A stretch of 64,000 nt of DNA from Aphrocallistes beatrix (taxonomy: Eukaryota > Porifera > Hexactinellida > Sceptrulophora > Aphrocallistidae). The stretch is from contig OY725495.1 in assembly GCA_963281255.1 (NCBI GenBank), forward strand, positions 186,001-250,000. The letters are read 5' to 3'. Below are positions 51,689-62,306 of the stretch, piece by piece. How positions within the stretch are numbered: the first letter of the stretch is position 1; every line of letters starts with the position of its first letter. A program made the translations under genes and the position numbers. Below the pieces are notes generated by a model. That model was not told where the DNA came from. It saw only the letters and a program-made list of their open reading frames with translations, and made no database searches.

Positions 51689-54600
51689 ATGGAAGAAGAG
51701 GCCGGTTATACAATCCTGTACTACCTTGAAACGAAGAATATCATCATCCTATTCCTGTTCTTCTTCCTCATATACTGGTTCTTGTACCGGAATAGTAATC
51801 CGAACACCTCCAGTCATCGAGATGCATCCAGACGTTCCAGTCGACGCAGATTCTCTCCGTTCAATCTTAGACATTACAAAACTGTTTCACAATCAGAAGT
51901 ATCTGAACTGAATTCTCCCTCTAATAGTACTAAGCGCAAGCGCACCATACGAAAACGTGATAGGTTCATAGGTGTTATGAAGCGCATTTTGAGTGTTAAT
52001 GACGTACAACCAGCTTCCATACCATCGAGTCCTCCTCAGGAGTATTTTGACCCATCAGAAGACATGAGCTATGACAACCCACAGACACCATTACCACATG
52101 AAGTCATTCTCCTCCTTAAGAACCTTCAGATATTCGGACATTACGAAAAACCGATGTTCATTGAGTTCTGCAAATCTGTTGAAACCCAATTTGTCCCAGC
52201 TGGTGCTTGGCTGTTCAGGCCTGGCAACAAGGAGGATTGCATATTCGTCGTACAACGTGGAAAGCTAGGCATCCATGTCCTAGAGAACCAACAGGATCTG
52301 TTGATTAGTGAGGTAGATGAGGGACATCCCGTCTACAGTCTGCTCAGCCTCACTGCTGAGTTGATTGGCTTTCCTCAGGTCTACAAGACGATCGCAGCAC
52401 AAGCCATGACTGACTCCACCGTGATTAAACTTAAAGTAGAGCATTTCAAAAACTATCTGGAACAAAACCCAGACACTTTTTTGAGAATATTGCAAGTGTT
52501 AGCCATCAATTTAATGCGAATAAATTTCCTGGCTCTTCATAAGTATCTTGATTTGCAATCGGTTCTGCTTCAGGATTACAAAGTGCCTGGTGACCAAGCG
52601 GAAACGCCCCCTTCAACACCTAGAAGAGATTCCCTGATGTCGCCGCGAAAAAGTAGACCTTCCGTACGGTTTTCAATGGAGGAAGAAAAAGGTACGGATT
52701 TTGATACCTTCCTACATCAGGCGAAATTGAGTCCAAGTTCGATCCTTGAAATGCCAAGTATCACAATTGATGAATACTCTATTGAAGGAGAAGAAAACGC
52801 GAGTGCCATTGAGAAAGAAGAAGCGAAAGCTTTAGAAAAAGCTCGAGAAAAGTTAGCAGAAATTTTCCAACTCCAGGACCCAAGCTGTCTGAACAAAATG
52901 ACGCAGTTAATCTGCATGCCAAAAGGGACCATTGTGTACTCGGAAGGAGATCTCAAGGACTTCGTCTACTACGTGTACAGCGGGAAGTTGGTGACTACGA
53001 GCAGGAACCCTGAAGGGACGCCGGTCAGCCTGTACTATGTGCACCCGGGAGAGATCGAAGGGTCATTGCCAGTTCTGACTGGTGAGCCTAGCGTCTTCAC
53101 CCTCACTACTCTAACAGACGTCCAACTCATCCTAATTTCCAAGCCCCAGCTCTTCATCTTATTCAAGGAAGAGCCGCATGTGATTCTCCCAATGGCGAGT
53201 AGTATTGTGAATAGGCTATCACCTTTCATGCGACAAATCGACTTTGCTTTGAATTGGATTCCATTGGATGCGGGCGTCGTCTTGTACAAGCAAGACGACC
53301 CATCTACCTCTGCGCACATCGTTCTCAGTGGCAGACTGAGGTCTTTCACTACGAATGAGAAGGGCTCGAAAGAGTTGATAGAAGAGTTTGGCCGTGGTGA
53401 TACAGTGGGTATGGTGGAGGTCGTAACTAAGTCTCCATATGCGACTACAGTGTACGCCATACGAGACACGCACTTAGTAAGTCTACCCACGGGGCTTCTC
53501 AACTGGATTAAGGTCAAAGCGCCCCAGGTCGTCTACCGACTCATTCAGTTGTTAGGCGAAAAGGTCCTCGGTTCATATAAGAAGACTCATGCAATAAATA
53601 AGCTGCCTAGCACAGATCTGAACAGCTTCATTGGTAACAAAAATGTGTCAACTGTCGCGATAATCGGCGCTAACCCCTCAGTGCCAGTTGCTAGGTTCTG
53701 CGAATGGCTTTTATCAGCAACGAACAAGTTTGCTCACTCGCGGTTGTTGTCAAGTTACTCAGTGCAACAAGAATTCGGACAGAGTTTGATGAAAATCGCG
53801 AATGATTACAGGTTGATCACTTGGCTGGAGAGGCAAGAAGAAGACAACGAATTATTACTCTACCAAGCTGACCCTAAATTAACCGCTTGGACCAGAAGGT
53901 GTTTGAGACAGGCCGACTGTATCCTCATTGTAGATACAGCCGAAAACGGCCCTTCAATCGGTCCAATCATTAAGCAGTTGAACACTTCGCAGAATTTGGT
54001 ACAGAGAGCCTTGGTGCTTTTGCATAGAGAAAGTACAGTTATGCCAAAAGGTACTGCGATGTGGTTGAAAGAGGTGGGATATTGCAGCGGAAGATTCCAC
54101 ATCCGGTGTCCTGATGTCCTATTCACCGAAATAAACCGGTACGAAGGCTCTGAAACAGATGACGATGAGAGCATTACTCTACCGGTTTCCCCACGTAGTG
54201 ACATATCCCGGTTAGCTCGTTGGCTGACCGGAAACTCAGTGGGGCTGGTGTTAGGTGGTGGGGGTGCGAGAGGTGGTGCCCATGTAGGAGTTCTGAAAGC
54301 ACTCGCGGAGTCTGAAATCCCTGTAGACATCATAGGAGGTACTAGCATGGGGGCGTGCATAGGCGCTATTATTTGTCAGGCACGCGATCATAAACAAGTT
54401 GAAGAGATGGCCTGTAACCTGTTTAAGGCGATGGCATCACCTTGGCGCCAAATCCTCGACATTACAATCCCGTTCACTTCCATGCTGACAGGTGCACACT
54501 TCAACAACGTGTTGCGTAATGTGTTGGGCGATCACATGATTGAGGACTTGTGGATTCCATTTTTCTGTGTCTCAACGGATCTGACGGAGAATAGAATGCG

Positions 54601-55429
54601 GGTGCATCAGAATGGACCGCTGTGGCCGTATGTCCGTGCTAGCATGACACTTGCCGGGTATTTTCCGCCGATTTGTGAGCCGCAAGAGGGGAACCTGTTA
54701 GTGGACGGCGGTTATCTGAATAACTTACCAGCTGATGTGGCCAAGGTGTTAGGCGCTAAAACAGTCCTATCTGTAGACGTATCTGGCGAGGTGGTGAGCG
54801 ATTTCTCCAACTACGGCTACCACTTAAATGGTTGGTGGGTGATGTGGAAAAAATGGGTTCCTTTCACAGGAAAGGTTAACATTCCATCCATGGGAGAGAT
54901 TCAACGTGCTCTAGCTTATGTAGCGTCCGTACAGCAACTGGATGAGATCAAAGCTTCGGACTATGAGTATATTCGCCCAGCTCTGGGAAAGTTTGGGCTG
55001 TTACAGTTTAGCTCTTATAAAGATATAACCGACATCGGATATGAGAAAGTTAAATCATTAGCCGAAAGTTGGAAAAAGAACCCTCAGCTTATGCGCAGTC
55101 TCTTCTCAATATCTACTTGCGACGAGCCCCAACACGGCAAGAAGATCTACTCAACACCACATCCCAAACCTGGCAAACAAGAGTCGTTTTCGCGTCTCCG
55201 CTCTCTCTCCAACCTAGCTGCTCTCGCTGCCACCAATGTTCCCCACGCTCCACTCACTGCTGACCGCACTGGGTATTGGTCTAGCCCAGATGCAACTTTG
55301 TGCGTGGAGAATGCTACTATACACAAATGTTCATCTGAACCTAACCTTATCTCAGATTCAGAGAACAATACAAGTTCTGATCTTACGAGTCACGCAACAA
55401 GCACGGAAGAGATTAACCAAGCGAACTAA
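51689..55429 (+). CDS. PNPLA6: Neuropathy target esterase (PNPLA6/7) lysophospholipase
   Basis: Intronless, 1246 residues. NTE is an ER-anchored phospholipase B that deacylates phosphatidylcholine and lysophosphatidylcholine. An N-terminal membrane helix (about 16-38, FLFFFLIYWFLY) is followed by a basic/Ser-rich linker, then three cyclic-nucleotide-binding-like domains (about 145-275, 400-510 and 520-630; e.g. VPAGAWLFRPGNKEDCIFVVQRG). The patatin domain (about 850-1020) has the glycine-rich oxyanion loop GLVLGGGGARGGAHVGVLKA, the nucleophile in GTSMG (Ser 886) and the dyad Asp in VDGGYLNNLP (Asp 1006). Both catalytic residues are intact. The Ser/Pro-rich tail is less conserved. The ortholog could equally be the single ancestor of PNPLA6 and PNPLA7. 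Confidence 0.96.
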   Translation: MEEEAGYTILYYLETKNIIILFLFFFLIYWFLYRNSNPNTSSHRDASRRSSRRRFSPFNLRHYKTVSQSEVSELNSPSNSTKRKRTIRKRDRFIGVMKRILSVNDVQPASIPSSPPQEYFDPSEDMSYDNPQTPLPHEVILLLKNLQIFGHYEKPMFIEFCKSVETQFVPAGAWLFRPGNKEDCIFVVQRGKLGIHVLENQQDLLISEVDEGHPVYSLLSLTAELIGFPQVYKTIAAQAMTDSTVIKLKVEHFKNYLEQNPDTFLRILQVLAINLMRINFLALHKYLDLQSVLLQDYKVPGDQAETPPSTPRRDSLMSPRKSRPSVRFSMEEEKGTDFDTFLHQAKLSPSSILEMPSITIDEYSIEGEENASAIEKEEAKALEKAREKLAEIFQLQDPSCLNKMTQLICMPKGTIVYSEGDLKDFVYYVYSGKLVTTSRNPEGTPVSLYYVHPGEIEGSLPVLTGEPSVFTLTTLTDVQLILISKPQLFILFKEEPHVILPMASSIVNRLSPFMRQIDFALNWIPLDAGVVLYKQDDPSTSAHIVLSGRLRSFTTNEKGSKELIEEFGRGDTVGMVEVVTKSPYATTVYAIRDTHLVSLPTGLLNWIKVKAPQVVYRLIQLLGEKVLGSYKKTHAINKLPSTDLNSFIGNKNVSTVAIIGANPSVPVARFCEWLLSATNKFAHSRLLSSYSVQQEFGQSLMKIANDYRLITWLERQEEDNELLLYQADPKLTAWTRRCLRQADCILIVDTAENGPSIGPIIKQLNTSQNLVQRALVLLHRESTVMPKGTAMWLKEVGYCSGRFHIRCPDVLFTEINRYEGSETDDDESITLPVSPRSDISRLARWLTGNSVGLVLGGGGARGGAHVGVLKALAESEIPVDIIGGTSMGACIGAIICQARDHKQVEEMACNLFKAMASPWRQILDITIPFTSMLTGAHFNNVLRNVLGDHMIEDLWIPFFCVSTDLTENRMRVHQNGPLWPYVRASMTLAGYFPPICEPQEGNLLVDGGYLNNLPADVAKVLGAKTVLSVDVSGEVVSDFSNYGYHLNGWWVMWKKWVPFTGKVNIPSMGEIQRALAYVASVQQLDEIKASDYEYIRPALGKFGLLQFSSYKDITDIGYEKVKSLAESWKKNPQLMRSLFSISTCDEPQHGKKIYSTPHPKPGKQESFSRLRSLSNLAALAATNVPHAPLTADRTGYWSSPDATLCVENATIHKCSSEPNLISDSENNTSSDLTSHATSTEEINQAN

Positions 55430-56550
55430 TTCTTAGCATTTACCGACACCGCCATGTATATTCAGTTGTCATATATTGTACATAGCTAGATAGTATGCCG
55501 ATATTCAAACAAGTACCTTTGTGAACTTTTCAATGATAATTTAGAACCATTTTAATAATTAGCAATTTAGCACATTTCTCCGATAAGCCCACACAACATT
55601 TTAGCTAATTATTTGTTGTCACTTGTGTTGTGCAAGCAATGCATAATAGTCACCTGGATGAATAATGTCACACACAGGAATTCAGGCAAATCACTCGACA
55701 ATCAACATACTAGAACACAACATACATAAATATGCCACTGAATATATTCCGCTCTACTATCAGCTCTTGATAGAAATCTTAATAGATCCGAGCATGATTT
55801 TGTCATATGGCACAACGTATGTTGATTATTTCCTGGGTATAAACAAATCTGTACAATTACAATTACTGCAGATTGCTTATTAGTGATTGTACTTCTTTAG
55901 TTTAGAGTTCGAATTGACTTGTTTACGGACAGAATGACTTTTACCCGTAAAGACTACAGGAAATTATATCTCCTAACGTAGACTATCCTGTTTCACCCCT
56001 GTACCTATTTAAAATTTGTTTATAGTTAAAACATTATTGATTATTTCAAATATGAGTTGTCGTCGCTCTATTTCTGCCTTGGATACCCACACATTCCACT
56101 GGTAGATAGCTCGGTATGTAGATATTTTGAAGTATATAGTTCCCACGCTATATTGCATCATGTCGCCAAAGAATGATTAGTATAAATTATGTATATTAAT
56201 TAATTAATAATAGAGAAGTGCTTGATACAGTATGTATTCAAGAATAAAGTGTCAAGGTTATTGTGTTTCTACTGTAACTTAGATACACATTGTTGAGCTT
56301 TGGAATGTTTATTGTCATTCAATGTGTCAGAAGTCAAATGAAATGCTAGACAACCACAATGTTATATTTAGGAGTAATCACTCCCTCAAACGATATTGTG
56401 CCTGCATTGATTGAATACTGAGTATCAGTTAGTATTTATATGCTGAACAAGTTCTGTTTTCTGACCAATTACCTACCTTTTTTAGATAAAGCAAATATAT
56501 TTTCCTTTCCTTAGTTGATTTTAGATTAATATTATCTTTTTTTCTGCAAA
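55430..56550. other. Intergenic, nothing recognised
   Basis: About 1.1 kb of AT-rich DNA between NTE and the large coiled-coil gene. A 72-codon ORF at 55665 has no features supporting a gene. No structured RNA or repeat noticed. Confidence 0.5.
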
Positions 56551-59500
56551 ATGGCGGTTCAAAGCATCACAGAATTTATCAATTCATTACCTTCACTTGT
56601 AAACTGTGAGAAAATTTCCAAAGAACAAACAGAAAATCTGCGTAACATTATCGAAGTCAGCGGAGATTCATTCCCAGATGAACTCGAAAACTTGAAAAAC
56701 GCATATGCTCAGTTCTCTGACACGAATTCAGATAATGATATATCTTCATTAGACGAATTGCGAGACTTTTCACGTTATCTCTCCCAGATAGAGACCAGGA
56801 TCAAAACGGATTGGAGCGAGAAGAATATCATGGATAACCAATCTTTCCTGATCAACGCGGTTAGCTCAGTTTGGTTAGCAGCTAAGAAGTTTGCTAACAT
56901 TCGCGATCAACTCCACTCTATCATTGTATTGCATTGCCCACCAGCCTGTTTCATCAGTACCCAAGAGATAGACGCAGCATGGACAGTGATTCACGGAAAT
57001 TACAATTCATTCGTCGAAGACTTGTGCACGTCTCCTAGCAAAGTGATGCGTAGCATCTCGAAGGATTCTCTCGTTTCCTGGAGTGACAAATGGATCGATA
57101 TCCTCTTGGACAATCTCGCTGAGGGCACGTTGGATTTCGCAGAAAATTATCCTTCATTCAATCCCTACCTCTTCACAGCAGTCAAGCTATTCTCCCTCGC
57201 CGGCCGTCTCGATAGACAGTGCAAGGAACTCCATACTGCATTCGCGCCCCTCTGTCTGCCAGCACTAAAATCCATCCTCAAAAGATGTCCTGTAATCCTT
57301 GGGGAGTTTGATATGATTGAAAATCTAATCGCCAAGAAACCGAAATCTGCTATAATTACTGAGATCTGGCATAACTACACTCCAGACGTGTTTTCTATCG
57401 ATGAACTGAGATGCAAAGCAAAGAAATTCGCTACACACTACTCCCTTCTCTCTGACGATGTGGAAAGATATCTCTCAATTTGCAATTACACCAAACTGAA
57501 GAGTGAATTTGATGAGGTCTTCCTTATACAAGCGGATGAAAGATTCGATCTAGCTCATTTCGAAGAGAAATTGTCTGAAATACAAGAGTATTGGGATTTG
57601 GGTTTAGAAATTAAACTCAGTGTCTACACACATCAGTTAGACTTTCTTAGCGTGTGTGAGAAGTTTCAACTCGAGTTGGCAAAAGGTAGAGAGTTTCTTT
57701 CCAAATATGAATGTAGTAAATATGAAGATTTCCACACCTTAAACCGTCACAAGAAAGACATACACGACTTCACCTTTTCCGGTCACTGGCTCGACTCAAG
57801 AGAAGAGGAGAGGAGTAAACTGGCAGATCTCTTCCAGCAAATCGAGGGCGAAATGGTCTGTGAAGATGAAAATATTGTTATATTCGATACAGAGACAGGA
57901 AACATGCTCATGAAAATAATTGAAAACGATTTGAAAGATTTTAATAACCTTCATAAGAATGTCCAAGATTATTACGAAACAGGGATACAGCAATGGAAAG
58001 AATTTCTAGAAGACAGCCGGACTCTAGAGGAATGCATTTCGAAGAAAATGTATCTTTTGTCGAAGGGATTCGTGAAATTTGAGAATGCTGTTACATTTCC
58101 TGAAAATGTTAGAAAGGTACGAATTGAAATTGCTGAGTTGGCACAGTATTCTGAAGCTCTTGAACGCCTCCACACTTTGGGAGACCAAATTTGTAGAATA
58201 TCCAAAGGAGACAGTCAGGAATTCATTCAGAGAAAGCTTAACCTTTTCTCAGAAAAAGTGGAAGAAATGAGATTACAAGCAGTCAATGCATATAGCGAGC
58301 TAGAACCTCTTATCTCTAAGATCCCTGAATTGAGCGAAGTTCTGGAAAAAATTGAGGATATATTACGGGAAACACAAGAGAAAATCGATGACAATGTTGA
58401 AGATTACAAGAAAGCGAAGCCGAATGTATATATGGATTATCTGAAGACAAGATTACTAACTTTGAAGATTCGAACCAAGAAATTGCCAATTGTAAATAAT
58501 CAATTGGAGCCGCTTTCGAAAATAGAATCGCTCGATATTACTCAGTTGGAAAGTAGAGACGAAATGGCAAATGAAAAATTAACGACTATCCTTGAGTTCT
58601 TATCCAAAAACCTGGAGATTGCGATTTCAGCGGGCATTAAGAAAGTTCATGATAAGATCATTTTTGGGGAAGCTAATCTGGATTCTTATGACACCCTTTT
58701 TCATAGTTTGGGCACAGAAAACATGACTCTTCAGTCAAGTAAAGTAACGAAATGTTTGCATGATTTAGAAGAGATTTTTAGTAATAAATATTTTGACGAC
58801 ATCCACTATACTATTACAAAACTTGCAGAATGTTCGAAAGAATTATTAGAAGATGACGTCAAATCTGAACTAGCTAGTTTAGAAGATTCTTTCACTAAAC
58901 TTGAGCTTTCAGTTCGGTCAACTAAAATATTGATACATTTTGTGATAACTTATCAGGAACTTGACGAAGTGTTGAAACTACGCGAAAACTTCATCGAAAC
59001 CTCCAACCGACCTTCCTTCATTGCGGATCGGATCGATTTCATCTCAAATCAAATCGGCGAATTATTCGGAGAAGATTTCGAGATCTGTAGAAAGTATTTC
59101 AGACAGCTCCGTAATCGTTACGACGAATATGTCTGTGATGAGAATCAGCCTCCCATGCTCCCGCTGTCTCTACAAATCGTCAGTCGACTTGAATCGCAAA
59201 TGAGGGAGCGTTTAGATTTGCTCGAAAAGTCCTTTTCTCACTTCCATGAAACTTTCAGAGAGTTTGAGAACACACTTATACAGTTCAGAAAGGAATCTCA
59301 AGATATTTTAGCTTTTACTGATAAGTTAGAATCTGCTTTCCACCAAAAGGAAAATTCAACGATTCGCGACAGTAGCGTGTTAGAAACACAGTGCCAGTTC
59401 TGGGAACTATTGATCATTGAGGGGCAAAAATCATTCGCTCTATACGACCAATCTTTCGATGCTGCAGGAGCTATCTACGACCAACTCTGTCCCTCTCCTA

Positions 59501-62091
59501 AAGTTACCTCCGCTAAGGCACGCTTTCCCAAAGCCAAGGAATACTTGGACCAATTGAGAGCTTGTCTACACCTCTACCAAAAGTATCAGTCCGAGCTAAA
59601 AGAGGTAGAAGACAGGTTCTTCACACTAACGAATAATTTCTCTTACTTTTATACTGAAATGCGTTTCCCATCAGTTAGCATCAACGGCAGCGTAACAGAA
59701 AAACACGATCAAACCTGTCTTAGATTCAAAACTGAAATCCAAGCAATTTCTGAAGCAGTTAGAAGCATGCGAATGGGTATGACAGAATTACACGGCGGTT
59801 CCCACCAGGTAGTTGAATACTCTATCAACGAAGAGAAGCGATTGAAAGCGCTGGAAGACAAACTCCCTGAATGGAGGAGCAAGATTGACGGTCTTATAGA
59901 AGAGTGTGCAGTGACATCCAATTCATCATCGATCGAAAACAATCAATTTGAGTTTACTCCGCAAACTCCTGATGCACAAACCAACGGATTCTCATCTTAC
60001 GAAATTATTTCCCATGAATCTGAGGAGGATAGTGGGACCTATAACCTCTCACTTGGCTCAAAAGAAGGTCCGCTGAGCGAGGAAGAATGCAAGATCGAGT
60101 TAAGACTGAGTAGATGGAGAAGATGGTTGAAAAAGAAACAAAAGGCTGATATTATGCATTCTGACATTTCGATCAAATTAAGTGAAGCGCAAATTCAAAA
60201 GAGAGAAATTGAATTGACTAAAGCCGAATTTGAAAAGAAGAAACACGAATATCAAATACTCCCCTCGAACAAAGAAAATATCTCGAACTCGAAAATATGG
60301 AAATTGTACAAAGACGTGAAACCGTTGTTTATTGACTTCGAGATGTTAATGTCTAAAAGGTGTGAAGATGTATCGAATCGAGTCTCGTCCTTGTTAGAAT
60401 TCCATCTCTTGATCTCTTTGTCCGAGAAAAGATTAACCACGATTGACAAAAATCTACCAACAGCATTATCCAGAAAATACACGCTCTGTGAACAAATAGA
60501 ACATATCAACCAACTCAGGATTGACCTGAAAGAATGCCAAACTGAGTGCATTGAGAAACTTTCCATACAGTACGGCAATCTCGCACGAGATTCTAGCAGC
60601 AATCTTCTTCCAGTGGAAAGGTCCCCAGAGCCAAATGATAGCCTATCTGAATCAGATACTGACGAGAAAATGCAAGCGATCAATTCTTTCAACAGTGAGA
60701 CTTCGTCCCTGCTCTCTCCTATTCCTTGTTTGGAACAAATACAGACGATAGAAATGCAGCACAAAGAATTGTATCAACTCACTTCAGACCACATCAACTC
60801 ATTAACTTGCCAAGAAGACACTGCTAAAGAGTTGTTTCAGCAATTACATGAAGTTCATAACAGAATACAGAGCATTAACCAAGAAATCTCCCATCTCGAC
60901 AATAGCACTGATTTCACACAAGAAATAGCCACTATCACTGAAGAGGTGCAGCGAATTGATTTCCTCTACGCTCCAATAGAAGCAAATTCTGCATTAACTC
61001 ACGATGAAACACAATTACGTCTTGAGGTTAACCAATCTATTGACAGTCTAAAGTACACTCTGCGCGAAAATTTTCCTTCCAACGAAATGACTGATGATAG
61101 TTGCGATTCTATCGTGCCAATCCAAGCTGAATACATATTCGCACCGACAGAAACAGAACCATCTGCGCCATTACTACCGCCTACCGAAAGCCCTGCAATT
61201 CAATTCCCACAAGATTTGGGAGAAGAGCATTCCGATGATTCACCACTTAAAAAGTGTTTCGATACGATAACAGAAACCTGTCAATTCTATTCACGATTCA
61301 CTGTGGCTGGCTCTCATATCGCAATATCGGAAGAAAATATTGTGAAAGACATAAAAGACAAATATACACAAACCATCACTGTGGTGACGTCAATTCGGAA
61401 TACAACTACAAACACTCCCGTCAATGTCAACAACAATATTGACTCTTGGTTGGATGTGCTTCAAAAGCTTCGTACGACTCTGCTAGACCGCGTTACAACT
61501 CTGAAAGAAACCTGGCTTTCGCTGGAAGATAGATATGATGATGTGCACAACAGGATATCCGAGTTGGAATCTGAATATGCTGCCTTTAAATCGGAAGAAG
61601 GAGAGAGAGATGAACTTGAGATCAGAGTAGAAACTGCACAGGAGCAGCGTCAGGAAGTCATCCAGAATTACAATTCATTCAGCCCCGAAATGTACCAATT
61701 ATCGAATTGTCACGGATGCCAAGATGACAATTGCCAAGAGTGGAATGGAAAGTTGGATAGATGCCGTGAGCAACTCCAGAGATTAAAAGGCCATTTTGAT
61801 AAACTACTCAATGAAAGTGTAGAATCAAGTCCTCGAGATTCTCCGACTCCAAACCCGTCGATCAGAGACATACCACCCTCAATTCCAACCCCCCCGACTT
61901 CTCCCCACCGAGTAGAAACGGTTACTAAAGAAACCAATACTGAACTCGCAATGATGAAATTTAAAACAAGAAGTAAATTCCGCTACTTTATACCAGTATG
62001 CTTTATGATCGGGATCATTTGCGCCTTAGCTTACACGTGGTTTGGATACACTAGCTATCTCTACAATCACCCCCGGATAGTTCCAGAATAA
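56551..62091 (+). CDS. Giant coiled-coil, tail-anchored membrane protein (nesprin/KASH-like candidate)
   Basis: A single 5.5 kb exon codes 1846 residues. Almost the whole length is charged, helical and rich in spaced Leu/Trp/Glu, with segments resembling degenerate spectrin repeats (QYWDLGLEIKLSVYTHQLDFL, RLSRWRRWLKKKQKAD). A low-complexity region with PPS and TPPTSPH lies just before one C-terminal membrane helix (about 1812-1832, YFIPVCFMIGIICALAYTW) preceded by basic residues KTRSKFR. Only about 14 residues follow, ending HPRIVPE. This layout is that of nesprins, which span the outer nuclear membrane and bind SUN proteins through a short luminal KASH tail. The animal PPPX ending is not present; VPE is reminiscent of the VPT ending of plant KASH proteins. 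No actin-binding CH domains are seen at the N-terminus. Other tail-anchored coiled-coil proteins of Golgi or ER remain possible. Confidence 0.6.
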   Translation: MAVQSITEFINSLPSLVNCEKISKEQTENLRNIIEVSGDSFPDELENLKNAYAQFSDTNSDNDISSLDELRDFSRYLSQIETRIKTDWSEKNIMDNQSFLINAVSSVWLAAKKFANIRDQLHSIIVLHCPPACFISTQEIDAAWTVIHGNYNSFVEDLCTSPSKVMRSISKDSLVSWSDKWIDILLDNLAEGTLDFAENYPSFNPYLFTAVKLFSLAGRLDRQCKELHTAFAPLCLPALKSILKRCPVILGEFDMIENLIAKKPKSAIITEIWHNYTPDVFSIDELRCKAKKFATHYSLLSDDVERYLSICNYTKLKSEFDEVFLIQADERFDLAHFEEKLSEIQEYWDLGLEIKLSVYTHQLDFLSVCEKFQLELAKGREFLSKYECSKYEDFHTLNRHKKDIHDFTFSGHWLDSREEERSKLADLFQQIEGEMVCEDENIVIFDTETGNMLMKIIENDLKDFNNLHKNVQDYYETGIQQWKEFLEDSRTLEECISKKMYLLSKGFVKFENAVTFPENVRKVRIEIAELAQYSEALERLHTLGDQICRISKGDSQEFIQRKLNLFSEKVEEMRLQAVNAYSELEPLISKIPELSEVLEKIEDILRETQEKIDDNVEDYKKAKPNVYMDYLKTRLLTLKIRTKKLPIVNNQLEPLSKIESLDITQLESRDEMANEKLTTILEFLSKNLEIAISAGIKKVHDKIIFGEANLDSYDTLFHSLGTENMTLQSSKVTKCLHDLEEIFSNKYFDDIHYTITKLAECSKELLEDDVKSELASLEDSFTKLELSVRSTKILIHFVITYQELDEVLKLRENFIETSNRPSFIADRIDFISNQIGELFGEDFEICRKYFRQLRNRYDEYVCDENQPPMLPLSLQIVSRLESQMRERLDLLEKSFSHFHETFREFENTLIQFRKESQDILAFTDKLESAFHQKENSTIRDSSVLETQCQFWELLIIEGQKSFALYDQSFDAAGAIYDQLCPSPKVTSAKARFPKAKEYLDQLRACLHLYQKYQSELKEVEDRFFTLTNNFSYFYTEMRFPSVSINGSVTEKHDQTCLRFKTEIQAISEAVRSMRMGMTELHGGSHQVVEYSINEEKRLKALEDKLPEWRSKIDGLIEECAVTSNSSSIENNQFEFTPQTPDAQTNGFSSYEIISHESEEDSGTYNLSLGSKEGPLSEEECKIELRLSRWRRWLKKKQKADIMHSDISIKLSEAQIQKREIELTKAEFEKKKHEYQILPSNKENISNSKIWKLYKDVKPLFIDFEMLMSKRCEDVSNRVSSLLEFHLLISLSEKRLTTIDKNLPTALSRKYTLCEQIEHINQLRIDLKECQTECIEKLSIQYGNLARDSSSNLLPVERSPEPNDSLSESDTDEKMQAINSFNSETSSLLSPIPCLEQIQTIEMQHKELYQLTSDHINSLTCQEDTAKELFQQLHEVHNRIQSINQEISHLDNSTDFTQEIATITEEVQRIDFLYAPIEANSALTHDETQLRLEVNQSIDSLKYTLRENFPSNEMTDDSCDSIVPIQAEYIFAPTETEPSAPLLPPTESPAIQFPQDLGEEHSDDSPLKKCFDTITETCQFYSRFTVAGSHIAISEENIVKDIKDKYTQTITVVTSIRNTTTNTPVNVNNNIDSWLDVLQKLRTTLLDRVTTLKETWLSLEDRYDDVHNRISELESEYAAFKSEEGERDELEIRVETAQEQRQEVIQNYNSFSPEMYQLSNCHGCQDDNCQEWNGKLDRCREQLQRLKGHFDKLLNESVESSPRDSPTPNPSIRDIPPSIPTPPTSPHRVETVTKETNTELAMMKFKTRSKFRYFIPVCFMIGIICALAYTWFGYTSYLYNHPRIVPE

Positions 62092-62306
62092 ATTCCCTAT
62101 ATCATTTTACTCATCATTGTTTCATATATTAATTGTATTCTAAAGCTAATTTATGTTTTTTACATTCACATTTATCGAGGAATACATCAATATCCAGTTT
62201 GTTCTAGTTTTAATATAAAACCGCATCTAAAATGCACTTGAAAATTTCCAATAATAACCCTGACATAAAGCATTGCTTCGTGAGTTAGAATAGTGGACTG
62301 TGTAGG

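Noticed and set aside
55665-55883. 72-codon ORF downstream of NTE
   Set aside because: No family, signal peptide or splice context; it lies in AT-rich 3' flank.
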